From Trichormus sp. NMC-1 (lineage in GTDB: Bacteria; Cyanobacteriota; Cyanobacteriia; Cyanobacteriales; Nostocaceae), in assembly GCF_001858025.1 (NCBI RefSeq), contig NZ_LZQD01000003.1:38260-102259 (forward strand): a stretch of DNA of 64,000 nucleotides, in the 5' to 3' direction. The notes below the pieces were generated by a model. The model saw only the letters and a list, made by a program, of their open reading frames with translations. It was not told where the DNA came from and made no database searches. The first letter of the stretch is position 1. Every line of letters starts with the position of its first letter. Below are positions 1 through 8,130 of the stretch, piece by piece. A program made the translations under genes and the position numbers.

Positions 1-383
1 CCACCGCCATTATTATGGCTACCAGCAGAACTGGAACGAGTGCTGGTAGAGGTGGCTAGGGCCAGTTTACTGGAACTGTTGCGAGTATTGTTACCCAAGC
101 CCACATCACTACATAGGGCGCGGGGGTCTTTGGCGAGGGTTTTGGGATCTACCCAAGATTGATGATCTCCTAATCCTTGAACTTCACTAGTACCAATTGG
201 GTTGCTAGGAGTGGAGGTGCTGGGAGTTCCATTTCCTATGGATGTTCCGGGGGTGATAGTTGCGGGAGCAAAAACACCAGCAGGCTTGATTTCAAAGGGG
301 CCGGCGAAAGCGGGTAATGTAGTGGTTAGTAGTGCGGTAGCTGTTAACAAAGAGCCAGTGAAGTGACGGAATTTCATAGTCAT
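1..383 (-). CDS. Secreted Ser/Thr/Asn-rich protein, C-terminus beyond the window
   Basis: The reverse strand reads from an ATG at 383 (or 377) through the window edge without a stop. The N-terminus is a clear signal peptide: MTMKFRH, a hydrophobic stretch, then an ALPAFAG-like cleavage site near residue 28. The visible mature part is rich in Thr, Ser, Pro, Gly and Asn, with an NNGGG stretch at the edge. TTAGGAGT lies just upstream of the start and is a good ribosome binding site. I do not recognise the family. It is probably exported to the periplasm or cell surface; the function is unknown. Confidence 0.7.
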   Translation of the reverse strand, partial: MTMKFRHFTGSLLTATALLTTTLPAFAGPFEIKPAGVFAPATITPGTSIGNGTPSTSTPSNPIGTSEVQGLGDHQSWVDPKTLAKDPRALCSDVGLGNNTRNSSSKLALATSTSTRSSSAGSHNNGG

Positions 384-547
384 ACTCCTAAGAAGTCGTT
401 TTTTTGCTGGGGTTTTATCCCCTTCACTGACTTATAGGTTGACCTTTTTCAGTTTATGCACTCTGTTTTCAGAATTTTAGCTGGGTGATGGGGAAAAGAA
501 TTGGTAAGAGTTCTTTCCCAGTCCCCAGTTCCCAGCAGTTCCTCAAT

Positions 548-1552
548 CTAACCTATTAATTTCTGCCAAGTCATTACTCCGACAATGCCATCAGCAGTTA
601 AACCATTTTGCTGTTGAAATTTCTTAATTGCCCCTTGTGTCTGTGGGCCGTAGATACCATCAGATACAGCACCAACACGATATTGCAAGTATCTAACAAT
701 CGCTCCGGTAGCTTTGGTTCCGGCGACGACTCGTTTAGATAATATTTCATTTATGGCATCCCATGTGGTCTTGCTTGCCATTCCTGTTGCTAAAACTCCC
801 ACAACTCTTTGGAATTTTTCCGTAGCCGAAGATGTAGCTGGTCCCATGCTATTATCTTCTACGAGAGGCTTATTATTTCTATCAGTAATTTTCAGGCGGT
901 TTAAAGTCTGTTGTAGTCTGAGAATGCTTCTATCTTTGTTCTCTTCTTCACCTGTAATAGTATTGACAGGAGCATTAGGAACAGGATTTGCAGGTACGTT
1001 AGGAGGAGGATTTATAGGCTTAGGACTTACAGGAGTTGTTGCTACTTTACCTGTTAAGCCAGCAACTATAGCATTAGCCATTGCTTCACCATCATATAGT
1101 TGCATATCTTTGGCGGAATCAATGAAGCAACATTCTACAAGAATTCCCGGCATATTTGTTCTTCTGAGAACATATAAGTGAGAACCATTTTTAACACCGC
1201 GATTAAAAAATCCTAACTTGATGATTTCGTTTAATACTGGTTGGGCAATTTTTCTGCCAGCATCACTCATAGCAAATATTTCTGCCCCATTAGCTTTGCC
1301 ATTGAAAGCATTAAAATGAATAGATACAAATACATCTACTCTGTTACTATTGGCGATATTACAGCGACTACCTAAAGATTGACTTACTGTCCGAGCGCTA
1401 TTTGGTTTACAGGGAATAACTGTATGTCCTAGACTTTTTAATTTATCTATAACCTTATTGCCCACCTCCGTTGTTAATCTATCTTCGGATTTAATACCAT
1501 TTGCGCCGGTATCGGGAGGGCAGTTATGACCAATATCAATGCCGAATTTCAT
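548..1552 (-). CDS. N-acetylmuramoyl-L-alanine amidase (Amidase_3) with two peptidoglycan-binding domains
   Basis: This is a zinc amidase that cleaves the bond between MurNAc and the stem peptide of peptidoglycan. Residues 1-170 form an Amidase_3 domain with the expected ligands and catalytic residues: H9 (DIGHN), E23, H79 (SIHFNAF) and E140 (LVECCF). A Pro/Asn linker (about 172-200) leads to two PG_binding_1 repeats (about 208-270 and 283-334). There is no signal peptide, unlike AmiC-type division amidases, so export would need another route, or the enzyme is lysin-like and is released on lysis. It stands alone and faces away from the chlH-like gene. The family call is firm; the role is inferred. 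Confidence 0.9.
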   Translation of the reverse strand: MKFGIDIGHNCPPDTGANGIKSEDRLTTEVGNKVIDKLKSLGHTVIPCKPNSARTVSQSLGSRCNIANSNRVDVFVSIHFNAFNGKANGAEIFAMSDAGRKIAQPVLNEIIKLGFFNRGVKNGSHLYVLRRTNMPGILVECCFIDSAKDMQLYDGEAMANAIVAGLTGKVATTPVSPKPINPPPNVPANPVPNAPVNTITGEEENKDRSILRLQQTLNRLKITDRNNKPLVEDNSMGPATSSATEKFQRVVGVLATGMASKTTWDAINEILSKRVVAGTKATGAIVRYLQYRVGAVSDGIYGPQTQGAIKKFQQQNGLTADGIVGVMTWQKLIG

Positions 1553-1715
1553 TTGTATCTCCTTAATTGACTTTCCCAGTATTCCAGTAGTCTGCTACTT
1601 GTTAATTTAGTTCCAAAAAGCATAGACATTATTTTAATCTCTAGGTAGAGATTCCCCCATTAATCCCCAACAATGTTTAAGATCAAGGTAAAGAAATATT
1701 TCGTAGCAAAAGCGC

Positions 1716-4700
1716 ATGAAACGCATTGTCTTGATTGCTGGGTTTGAATCGTTTAACGCGGATTTGTACCGGAAAGCGGCTTTTGTGGCTAATTCTCGGT
1801 GTCCAGAGTTGGATATTCGAGTTTTTAGCGATCGCAATATTACCACTAATCGCACGGAAGTAGAAGCAGCACTCAAAGACGCAGACGTTTTCTTTGGCAG
1901 TTTACTCTTCGATTATGACCAAGTTGTGTGGTTGCGGGAGCGTGTCGCTAACATCCCCATTCGTCTCATTTTCGAGTCAGCACTGGAATTGATGAGTTTA
2001 ACCAAAATCGGTGCATTTTCCATTGGTGACAAACCCAAAGGAATGCCCAAACCCGTTAAATTCATCCTTGACAAATTCAGCAACGGTAAAGAAGAAGACA
2101 AACTCGCCGGTTATATCAGTTTCTTAAAAATCGGACCCAAGTTATTAAAATTCGTGCCAGTGCAGAAAGTCCAAGACTTACGCAACTGGTTAATTATCTA
2201 TGGTTACTGGAACGCCGGCGGTTCAGAAAACGTCGCTTCCTTATTTTGGACAATTGCGGAAAAATACTTAGATTTGAAAGTCGGCGATATACCGCCACCC
2301 ATCGAAACCCCCAACATGGGATTATTACATCCCGACTATCAAGGGTTTTTTACATCACCCAAAGTATACTTAGAATGGTATGAAAAAAGGGAACAGGGAA
2401 CAGGGAACAGGGAACAGGGAAGAGAAAATTCACCAGTTGTGGGAATTCTTCTTTACAGAAAGCACGTCATCACCAAATTGCCCTATATTCCCCAACTGAT
2501 TCGCTATTTTGAAAAAGCCGGTTTAGTTCCCTTACCCATCTTTATCAACGGTGTAGAAGGACACGTAGCCGTCCGTGATTGGATGACAAGCGACTACGAA
2601 AGCCAACAACGTCAAATAGGTAACATTGAAACTCCTTCACTTTCATCAGAAGCAGTGAAAGTAGATGCTGTAGTTTCTACTATCGGTTTTCCCCTTGTTG
2701 GTGGCCCCGCTGGTTCAATGGAAGCAGGAAGACAAATAGAAGTTGCTAAACGCATTCTCACCGCTAAAAATGTTCCTTATATCGTCGCTGCACCTTTATT
2801 AATTCAAGATATTTATTCTTGGACAAGGCAAGGTATCGGCGGTTTACAAAGTGTTGTATTGTATTCTTTACCAGAATTAGATGGGGCAATTGATACAATT
2901 CCCCTGGGTGGTTTAGTAGGTGAACAAATTTATTTAGTTCCTGAACGATTACAGCGATTAACTAATAGAGTTAAAAGTTGGGTTTCCCTCCGCCAAAAAC
3001 CTATTTCTGAACGGAAAATTGCCCTGATTTTATATGGGTTTCCCCCTGGCTATGGTGCGGTAGGAACTGCTGCTTTATTAAACGTTCCTCGCAGTTTAAT
3101 TAAATTACTAAATGCCCTGAAAGAACAAGGTTATACAGTTGGTGAAATTCCCGAAGATGGGGAAGAATTAATTCGCCAAATTAAAGAAGCAGATGAAGTT
3201 AATCCCCTCAATGTAGAGACGTTCCATGGAACGTCTCTACTACAAAATAAAAACACTGTCAATGCTAGAACATTAGAAAAATGGTTAGGTTATCTTTTTA
3301 CATCTCGCATTGAAAAACAATGGAAATATCTCACTGGTAGCGGCATTAAAACCTATGGTGATGAGTTTAATATTGGTGGTGTGCAATTAGGAAATGTCTG
3401 GATAGGTGTCCAGCCACCCTTGGGAATTCAAGGCGATCCGATGCGGTTAATGTTTGAAAGAGATTTAACCCCACATCCCCAATATGCAGCTTATTATAAA
3501 TGGTTACAAAATGATTTTCAAGCTGATGCGATCGTTCATTTTGGAATGCACGGAACTGTGGAATGGTTGCCAGGTTCACCATTAGGAAATACAGGTTATT
3601 CTTGGTCTGATATTCTGTTAGGAAATCTGCCCAATCTCTACATTTATGCCGCAAATAATCCTTCAGAATCAATTTTAGCCAAACGTCGCGGTTATGGGGT
3701 GTTAATTTCTCATAATGTTCCTCCTTATGGACGCGCTGGTTTATATAAGGAGTTGGTAAATTTACGAGATTTGATTGCAGAATATCGAGAAGATCCAGAA
3801 AAGAATTATCTGTTAAAGGAAGGGATTTGTAAGAAGATTGTTGATACTGGTTTGGAGGTGGATTGTCCTTTTGATGATGCGAAACGGTTGGGTATTCCGT
3901 TTACACCGGAAAATGTGAGGATGTTTAGTGGTCATGCTTTTGATCATTATTTGGTGAAGTTGTATGAGTATTTGCAAGTTCTCGAAAATCGTCTTTTTTC
4001 TTCTGGGTTACATACTTTGGGGGAAGCACCGAATCAGGAGGAGTTAACTGGTTATTTGGATGCTTATTTTGGAGAAGAGAACGAACCACAAAGAAGCGTT
4101 CACGAAGTGTCTCGAAGAGAAGAACACGAAGGAAGAAAAGAAGAAGAAAGAAAGGAAATTACAAGATTATTAAATCAATCTACTGATGAGTTAACCAATC
4201 TTTTAAGGGGTTTAAATGGTGAATTTATTCCTCCTGCACCTGGTGGGGATTTGTTAAGGGATGGTGCTGGGGTGTTGCCTACGGGTAGGAATATTCATGC
4301 TTTAGATCCTTATCGTATGCCTTCTCCTGCTGCTTTTGAACGGGGTAAGGAAATTGCTAAGAAAATTATTTCTCAAGCGTTAGATGAAAATAAGAAGTAT
4401 CCGGAAACTGTGGCGGTTTTGTTATGGGGTTTGGATGCTATTAAAACTAAGGGTGAATCGTTGGGGATTCTCTTAGAATTGGTGGGTGCTGAACCTGTGA
4501 AGGAGGGAACTGGAAGAATTGTTAGATATGATTTAAAACCTCTAGATCAAGTTGGACATCCACGCATTGATGTGTTAGCAAATCTATCGGGTATTTTCCG
4601 AGATAGTTTTGTGAATATCATTGAATTATTAGATGATTTATTTCAACGGGCTGCGGAAGTTGATGAACCGGAGGAAATGAATTTTATTAGAAAGCACGCT

Positions 4701-5456
4701 TTGATTTTAAAAGCCCAAGGTGTGGAAAATTCTTCCGCAAGATTGTTTTCTAATCCTTCTGGTGATTTTGGTTCTTTGGTTAATGATAGGGTTGTTGATG
4801 GTAATTGGGAATCTGGGGAAGAGTTGGGGAATACTTGGGAAAGTCGCAATGTCTTTAGTTATGGTAGAAATGATAAGGGACAAGCTAGGCCGGAAGTATT
4901 GCAGACTTTATTAAAAACTAGCGATCGCATTGTTCAAGAAATAGATTCGGTAGAATATGGTTTAACTGATATTCAGGAATATTATGCAAATACTGGCGGT
5001 TTGAAAAAAGCCGCAGAAAAGCAAAGCGGTAAAAAGGTGACAGCGAGTTTTGTGGAGAGTTTTTCAAAAGATACTACACCCCGCAATTTAGATGATTTAT
5101 TGCGAATGGAATACAGAACCAAGTTGTTAAATCCTAAATGGGCTGACGCAATGGCTAATCAAGGTTCTGGTGGTGCTTTTGAAATTTCCCAACGCATGAC
5201 GGCGTTAATAGGTTGGGGTGGTACTGCTGATTTTCAAGATGATTGGGTTTATGATCAAGCCGCAGAAACTTATGCTTTAGATCCAGAAATGGCGGAAAAA
5301 TTACGCAAAGCCAATCCTGAAGCTTTTAGAAATATTGTGGGGAGAATGTTAGAAGCATCGGGACGCGGTTTATGGCAAGCTGATGGTGATAAGTTAGATA
5401 AATTGCGTCAGTTGTATGAATTAAGTGATGAAGAATTGGAAGGAGTGACAGTTTAA
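1716..5456 (+). CDS. chlH: ChlH/BchH-family magnesium chelatase subunit H paralogue
   Basis: This is the porphyrin-binding large subunit of magnesium chelatase (CobN/BchH family), which inserts Mg into protoporphyrin IX together with ChlI and ChlD. The N-terminus matches the DUF3479 module typical of ChlH. The core carries family motifs such as FGMHGTVEWLPG, IYAANNPSES and AKRRGYG. At 1246 residues it is shorter than the usual cyanobacterial ChlH (about 1330), and its sequence differs from that form, so it is probably the second ChlH copy. Three stretches look like in-frame repeat insertions: residues about 226-239, 500-509 and 790-812. The frame stays open throughout. A 501-bp segment of the 3' part is copied exactly at 7584-8084. 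No chlI or chlD is nearby. A CobN-like role is less likely because of the DUF3479 start. Confidence 0.85.
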   Translation: MKRIVLIAGFESFNADLYRKAAFVANSRCPELDIRVFSDRNITTNRTEVEAALKDADVFFGSLLFDYDQVVWLRERVANIPIRLIFESALELMSLTKIGAFSIGDKPKGMPKPVKFILDKFSNGKEEDKLAGYISFLKIGPKLLKFVPVQKVQDLRNWLIIYGYWNAGGSENVASLFWTIAEKYLDLKVGDIPPPIETPNMGLLHPDYQGFFTSPKVYLEWYEKREQGTGNREQGRENSPVVGILLYRKHVITKLPYIPQLIRYFEKAGLVPLPIFINGVEGHVAVRDWMTSDYESQQRQIGNIETPSLSSEAVKVDAVVSTIGFPLVGGPAGSMEAGRQIEVAKRILTAKNVPYIVAAPLLIQDIYSWTRQGIGGLQSVVLYSLPELDGAIDTIPLGGLVGEQIYLVPERLQRLTNRVKSWVSLRQKPISERKIALILYGFPPGYGAVGTAALLNVPRSLIKLLNALKEQGYTVGEIPEDGEELIRQIKEADEVNPLNVETFHGTSLLQNKNTVNARTLEKWLGYLFTSRIEKQWKYLTGSGIKTYGDEFNIGGVQLGNVWIGVQPPLGIQGDPMRLMFERDLTPHPQYAAYYKWLQNDFQADAIVHFGMHGTVEWLPGSPLGNTGYSWSDILLGNLPNLYIYAANNPSESILAKRRGYGVLISHNVPPYGRAGLYKELVNLRDLIAEYREDPEKNYLLKEGICKKIVDTGLEVDCPFDDAKRLGIPFTPENVRMFSGHAFDHYLVKLYEYLQVLENRLFSSGLHTLGEAPNQEELTGYLDAYFGEENEPQRSVHEVSRREEHEGRKEEERKEITRLLNQSTDELTNLLRGLNGEFIPPAPGGDLLRDGAGVLPTGRNIHALDPYRMPSPAAFERGKEIAKKIISQALDENKKYPETVAVLLWGLDAIKTKGESLGILLELVGAEPVKEGTGRIVRYDLKPLDQVGHPRIDVLANLSGIFRDSFVNIIELLDDLFQRAAEVDEPEEMNFIRKHALILKAQGVENSSARLFSNPSGDFGSLVNDRVVDGNWESGEELGNTWESRNVFSYGRNDKGQARPEVLQTLLKTSDRIVQEIDSVEYGLTDIQEYYANTGGLKKAAEKQSGKKVTASFVESFSKDTTPRNLDDLLRMEYRTKLLNPKWADAMANQGSGGAFEISQRMTALIGWGGTADFQDDWVYDQAAETYALDPEMAEKLRKANPEAFRNIVGRMLEASGRGLWQADGDKLDKLRQLYELSDEELEGVTV
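2388..2426. repeat. 7-bp tandem repeat (STRR) inside the chlH-like gene
   Basis: About four tandem units of GGGAACA (TTCCCTG on the other strand) lie inside the reading frame and encode the REQGTGNREQG stretch. The same heptamer appears in several intergenic repeats of the window (26724-27065, 55373, 55780). Here it must be translated. Confidence 0.8.
3213..3240. repeat. Perfect 28-bp palindrome inside the chlH-like gene
   Basis: The sequence GTAGAGACGTTCC-ATGG-AACGTCTCTAC style dyad is perfectly self-complementary over 28 bases. It is read in frame as VETFHGTSLL. It has the look of a dispersed cyanobacterial palindromic repeat rather than native chelatase sequence. Confidence 0.8.
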
Positions 5457-5479
5457 ATAATTCAAAATTAAAAAATGTA

Positions 5480-5507
5480 GGTTGGGTTAAGCAACGCGCA
5501 ACCCAAC
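5480..5507 (+). terminator. Hairpin after the chlH-like gene
   Basis: GTTGGGTT and AACCCAAC are 8-bp perfect arms separated by 12 bases, 24 bases after the chlH stop. There is no long T-tract. It is also of the dispersed GGTTGGGTT repeat type, so it may end transcription or simply be a repeat. Confidence 0.45.
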
Positions 5508-5547
5508 ACATTTACAGTACAATTTAATTAACAAAGGTAGGTAAATT

Positions 5548-6162
5548 ATGTTTCAAGCCTTACCAAAACTAATAACTTTTGCCGAATTTATAGAATGGCT
5601 ACCTGATAAGGGATGCTATGAATTACATGATGGGGTAATTGTTGAAATGAATCCACCTGTAGGTTTTCATGAAGATATCATTTGTTTTTTAGCTGAAAAA
5701 ATTACGGCTGAGTATTTACGCTTAAATTTACCCTATGGAATACCAAGGACAACTTTTGTTAAACCCCCAGGAAGCGAATCAAGCTATTTACCAGATGTGT
5801 TAGTCATCAATAGAAATATTTTAGCAACTGACCCAAACTGGAGAAAGTCAGCCGTAATTTATGAACCAGACGCTATTCCTTTAATTATCGAAGTTGTGAG
5901 TACAAATTGGCAAGATGATTATTATAAAAAGCTGGGAGATTATGAAAAATTAGGTATTTCTGAATACTGGATTGTAGATTATCTAGGATTAGGAAGTGGC
6001 AGGTTTATTGGTAATCCTAAACAACCTACTATTTCTGTTCACAATCTCATAGATGGAGAATATCAAGTTACTCAGTTTAGAGGTAGTGATTTGATAGTAT
6101 CAACAGCTTTTGCAAAATTGAATTTGACGGCTGAACAGATTTTTAAAGCAGGTAGTATTTGA
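5548..6162 (+). CDS. Uma2-family (DUF820) putative restriction-endonuclease-like protein
   Basis: This 204-residue protein has the Uma2 layout: an FAEFIEWLPD-like opening, YELHDGVIVEM (residues 24-34), a PDV motif (D83), IIEVVS (E115) and DYEKLGISEYWIVD (131-144). D83 and E115, with a downstream lysine, give a PD-(D/E)XK-type nuclease core. Cyanobacteria hold dozens of these genes and their biological role is poorly defined. It stands alone between repeat-rich gaps. The start at 5548 follows a GGTAGGTAAATT sequence that could serve as a ribosome binding site. Confidence 0.85.
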   Translation: MFQALPKLITFAEFIEWLPDKGCYELHDGVIVEMNPPVGFHEDIICFLAEKITAEYLRLNLPYGIPRTTFVKPPGSESSYLPDVLVINRNILATDPNWRKSAVIYEPDAIPLIIEVVSTNWQDDYYKKLGDYEKLGISEYWIVDYLGLGSGRFIGNPKQPTISVHNLIDGEYQVTQFRGSDLIVSTAFAKLNLTAEQIFKAGSI

Positions 6163-6482
6163 TTAATTAGTAGGCTGGGTGACGCTGTTGCTAACCCACT
6201 TTTAACTACTTATTTTTTAAACTCTCAATATCAGAATGTTCTTCAAGATATTCAAGTAAATTGAGAAAATCAGCTTTGCGTTAGGCAAAGCCGTAACGCA
6301 CCCTACAAATACTTAGATTTTTTCAAAATTTAAATACTATTTTTATATCTATATACGTAAATCGTGAGGTTATCCAATTCCTTAAGTATACCTTAACCCA
6401 AAAAGACGAGCGTATAACTTAAATCTTCGCTAAACTAAATTTACCTATTTTCATAATCATAGAGTTTCATCAATCATCATCT
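6163..6482. repeat. Gap with a degenerate palindromic repeat
   Basis: No gene is visible. From 6170 to 6306 the gap carries a repeat whose ends are roughly inverted (GTAGGCTGGGTGACGC at the left, GTAACGCACCCTAC at the right), the usual cyanobacterial GTAGGGTGCGTT type. The remaining 170 bases before 6483 are AT-rich and probably hold the promoter of the cytochrome gene. Confidence 0.5.
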
Positions 6483-7067
6483 ATGTCTTCAGTCAATACA
6501 CCCCCTAAACCTAGACAAAATTCTGCATTTAAGCACCTAATGTCTATCCATTGGTGGATGTCAATTGGTTATTTAATAATATTTATCACTGGAACATTTA
6601 TGTCCAGATTGCCAAGAGAGGTTTTTATTCGTCCCTCTCTTTATGATTTTCATAAATCAATGGCTATTTTAGTAATGGCTGTACTCACTTGGCGGATTTT
6701 AGTATTGTTGCGTGTTTGGTGGCGCAAATATACAAAAAAATTTCCTAAATTTACACCAGAATGGTTTCAAACTGTTGCCCTACATACCAGTTTATATATC
6801 TTTATGTGGGCTGTTCCTATCGCTGGTTTCTTACTTTCTAACTCTTTTAAAAGTAATAATGTCAAATTTTTTGGCATTCTTTTACCTGATATCTTCCCGA
6901 AAAATTCAGCAATGGTAGAAATCGGTAGAAGTCTGCATTTCTGGTTAGCCTACACATTTTTGGCTTTTATTATTCTGCACACAATTCAACAAAGAAAAGT
7001 AGTGCGATCGCTATGGCGCAAATTTGCAAAGCTTATCAATTTTCAAAACAGTTTATCACGTGATTAA
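6483..7067 (+). CDS. Cytochrome b561-family membrane protein
   Basis: This is a 194-residue integral membrane protein with four or five hydrophobic helices. Histidines suited to axial haem ligation lie in HWWMS (H23), DFHKSM (H55), ALHTSLY (H104), RSLHFW (about H151) and ILHT (about H165). This matches the bacterial cytochrome b561 family, which carries electrons across or within the membrane between quinols and other partners. It is monocistronic and surrounded by repeats. The donor and acceptor cannot be read from the sequence. Confidence 0.85.
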   Translation: MSSVNTPPKPRQNSAFKHLMSIHWWMSIGYLIIFITGTFMSRLPREVFIRPSLYDFHKSMAILVMAVLTWRILVLLRVWWRKYTKKFPKFTPEWFQTVALHTSLYIFMWAVPIAGFLLSNSFKSNNVKFFGILLPDIFPKNSAMVEIGRSLHFWLAYTFLAFIILHTIQQRKVVRSLWRKFAKLINFQNSLSRD

Positions 7068-7082
7068 AGGAGAAGAAAATCA

Positions 7083-7155
7083 ACATTTATAAATGTAAGT
7101 ATTAGGAATTCAGGATATCCTGAATTCTGACTCCTGACTCCTGACTCCTGACAAT
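7083..7155. repeat. Inverted repeat followed by TGACTCC tandem repeat
   Basis: GAATTCAGGATATCCTGAATTC-like sequence forms a dyad at about 7108-7129. It is followed by about three units of the STRR heptamer TGACTCC. The same heptamer family recurs at about 14490-14516 (opposite strand) and 23941-23969. Confidence 0.7.
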
Positions 7156-7437
7156 TTATTGTTGATGATTATTTGTGTTATTCTCAGTTTCCACTAACCG
7201 GGACATAAACACATCTGGTTTTCTACTCATCACAGATATAACTTTATCAATAGCAACTACTTCACTGATTTTGACAACTCTTTCCCACAAAGTATCTTCT
7301 TCTGTTTCTTTGTTGTGAGTTCTGTGTTTAAACCACAACAATTCATCGGAAACCCCGATAATTGCTCCGAAATACCATTTATCTCTGATTAATAACCATA
7401 TTTCTTGATCTACGTAGGTTTGTAGAATAGATTTCAT
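7156..7437 (-). CDS. Small conserved-looking hypothetical protein
   Basis: This encodes 93 residues: a compact beta-rich N-terminal 65 residues (WLLIRDKWYFGAIIGVSDELLWF, then WERVVKISEVVAIDKV) and a polar tail ending NNTNNHQQ. The strand-turn-strand pattern with GAIIGVSDE is reminiscent of an Sm-like barrel, but this is only an impression. It faces the cytochrome gene and its upstream region leads into the repeat at 7543. Function unknown. Confidence 0.55.
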   Translation of the reverse strand: MKSILQTYVDQEIWLLIRDKWYFGAIIGVSDELLWFKHRTHNKETEEDTLWERVVKISEVVAIDKVISVMSRKPDVFMSRLVETENNTNNHQQ

Positions 7438-7542
7438 AATAGCTTAGATAATGAGAAGTTATTGCGCTACATAGTATGCTGATACTAAAGAATAATACAA
7501 TTGTAAATATACTGAATATTAGAATTTGAGTTTATGTTTTAC

Positions 7543-7583
7543 ATATAGCCGTGGACAGGGTAGTTAGGACATCAATTGATAAT
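7543..7583 (+). repeat. Dispersed 40-bp repeat, copy 1
   Basis: The sequence starts ATATAGCCGTGGACAGGGT and ends CATCAATTGATAAT. It matches 23875-23915 in the same orientation with one or two changes, and 25564-25606 in inverted orientation with a few more. Homology between copies 1 and 2 stops exactly where the copied chlH fragment begins at 7584. Confidence 0.75.
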
Positions 7584-8092
7584 ATGGTAATTGGGAATCT
7601 GGGGAAGAGTTGGGGAATACTTGGGAAAGTCGCAATGTCTTTAGTTATGGTAGAAATGATAAGGGACAAGCTAGGCCGGAAGTATTGCAGACTTTATTAA
7701 AAACTAGCGATCGCATTGTTCAAGAAATAGATTCGGTAGAATATGGTTTAACTGATATTCAGGAATATTATGCAAATACTGGCGGTTTGAAAAAAGCCGC
7801 AGAAAAGCAAAGCGGTAAAAAGGTGACAGCGAGTTTTGTGGAGAGTTTTTCAAAAGATACTACACCCCGCAATTTAGATGATTTATTGCGAATGGAATAC
7901 AGAACCAAGTTGTTAAATCCTAAATGGGCTGACGCAATGGCTAATCAAGGTTCTGGTGGTGCTTTTGAAATTTCCCAACGCATGACGGCGTTAATAGGTT
8001 GGGGTGGTACTGCTGATTTTCAAGATGATTGGGTTTATGATCAAGCCGCAGAAACTTATGCTTTAGATCCAGAAATGGCGGAAACTCAATAA
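7584..8092 (+). pseudogene. Copied 3' fragment of the chlH-like gene
   Basis: Bases 7584-8084 are identical to 4798-5298 inside the chlH-like gene (501 bp, no mismatch seen). The copied part encodes about residues 1028-1194 of the parent. It has no proper start codon (the first in-frame option is TTG at 7610), lacks the last 52 codons, and after the copied part runs into ETQ and a stop at 8090-8092. It is best read as a recent, non-functional gene fragment. Perfect identity implies a very recent copy or ongoing gene conversion. Confidence 0.9.
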
Positions 8093-8130
8093 GAAAACAA
8101 AAATTCCGTATAAACTTTAGCATTTCTGAA

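Noticed and set aside
714-1181. 155-codon open frame on the plus strand opposite the amidase gene
   Set aside because: It mirrors a gene with clear motifs on the other strand and has no recognisable product; shadow frame.
1716-5456. CobN cobaltochelatase as the identity of the large chelatase gene
   Set aside because: The N-terminal DUF3479-like module and IYAANNPSES/AKRRGYG context fit ChlH/BchH better than CobN.
7610-8092. Apparent 160-residue protein with chelatase similarity
   Set aside because: It is an exact internal copy of the chlH-like gene, lacks a proper start and is truncated; treated as a pseudogene, not a gene.
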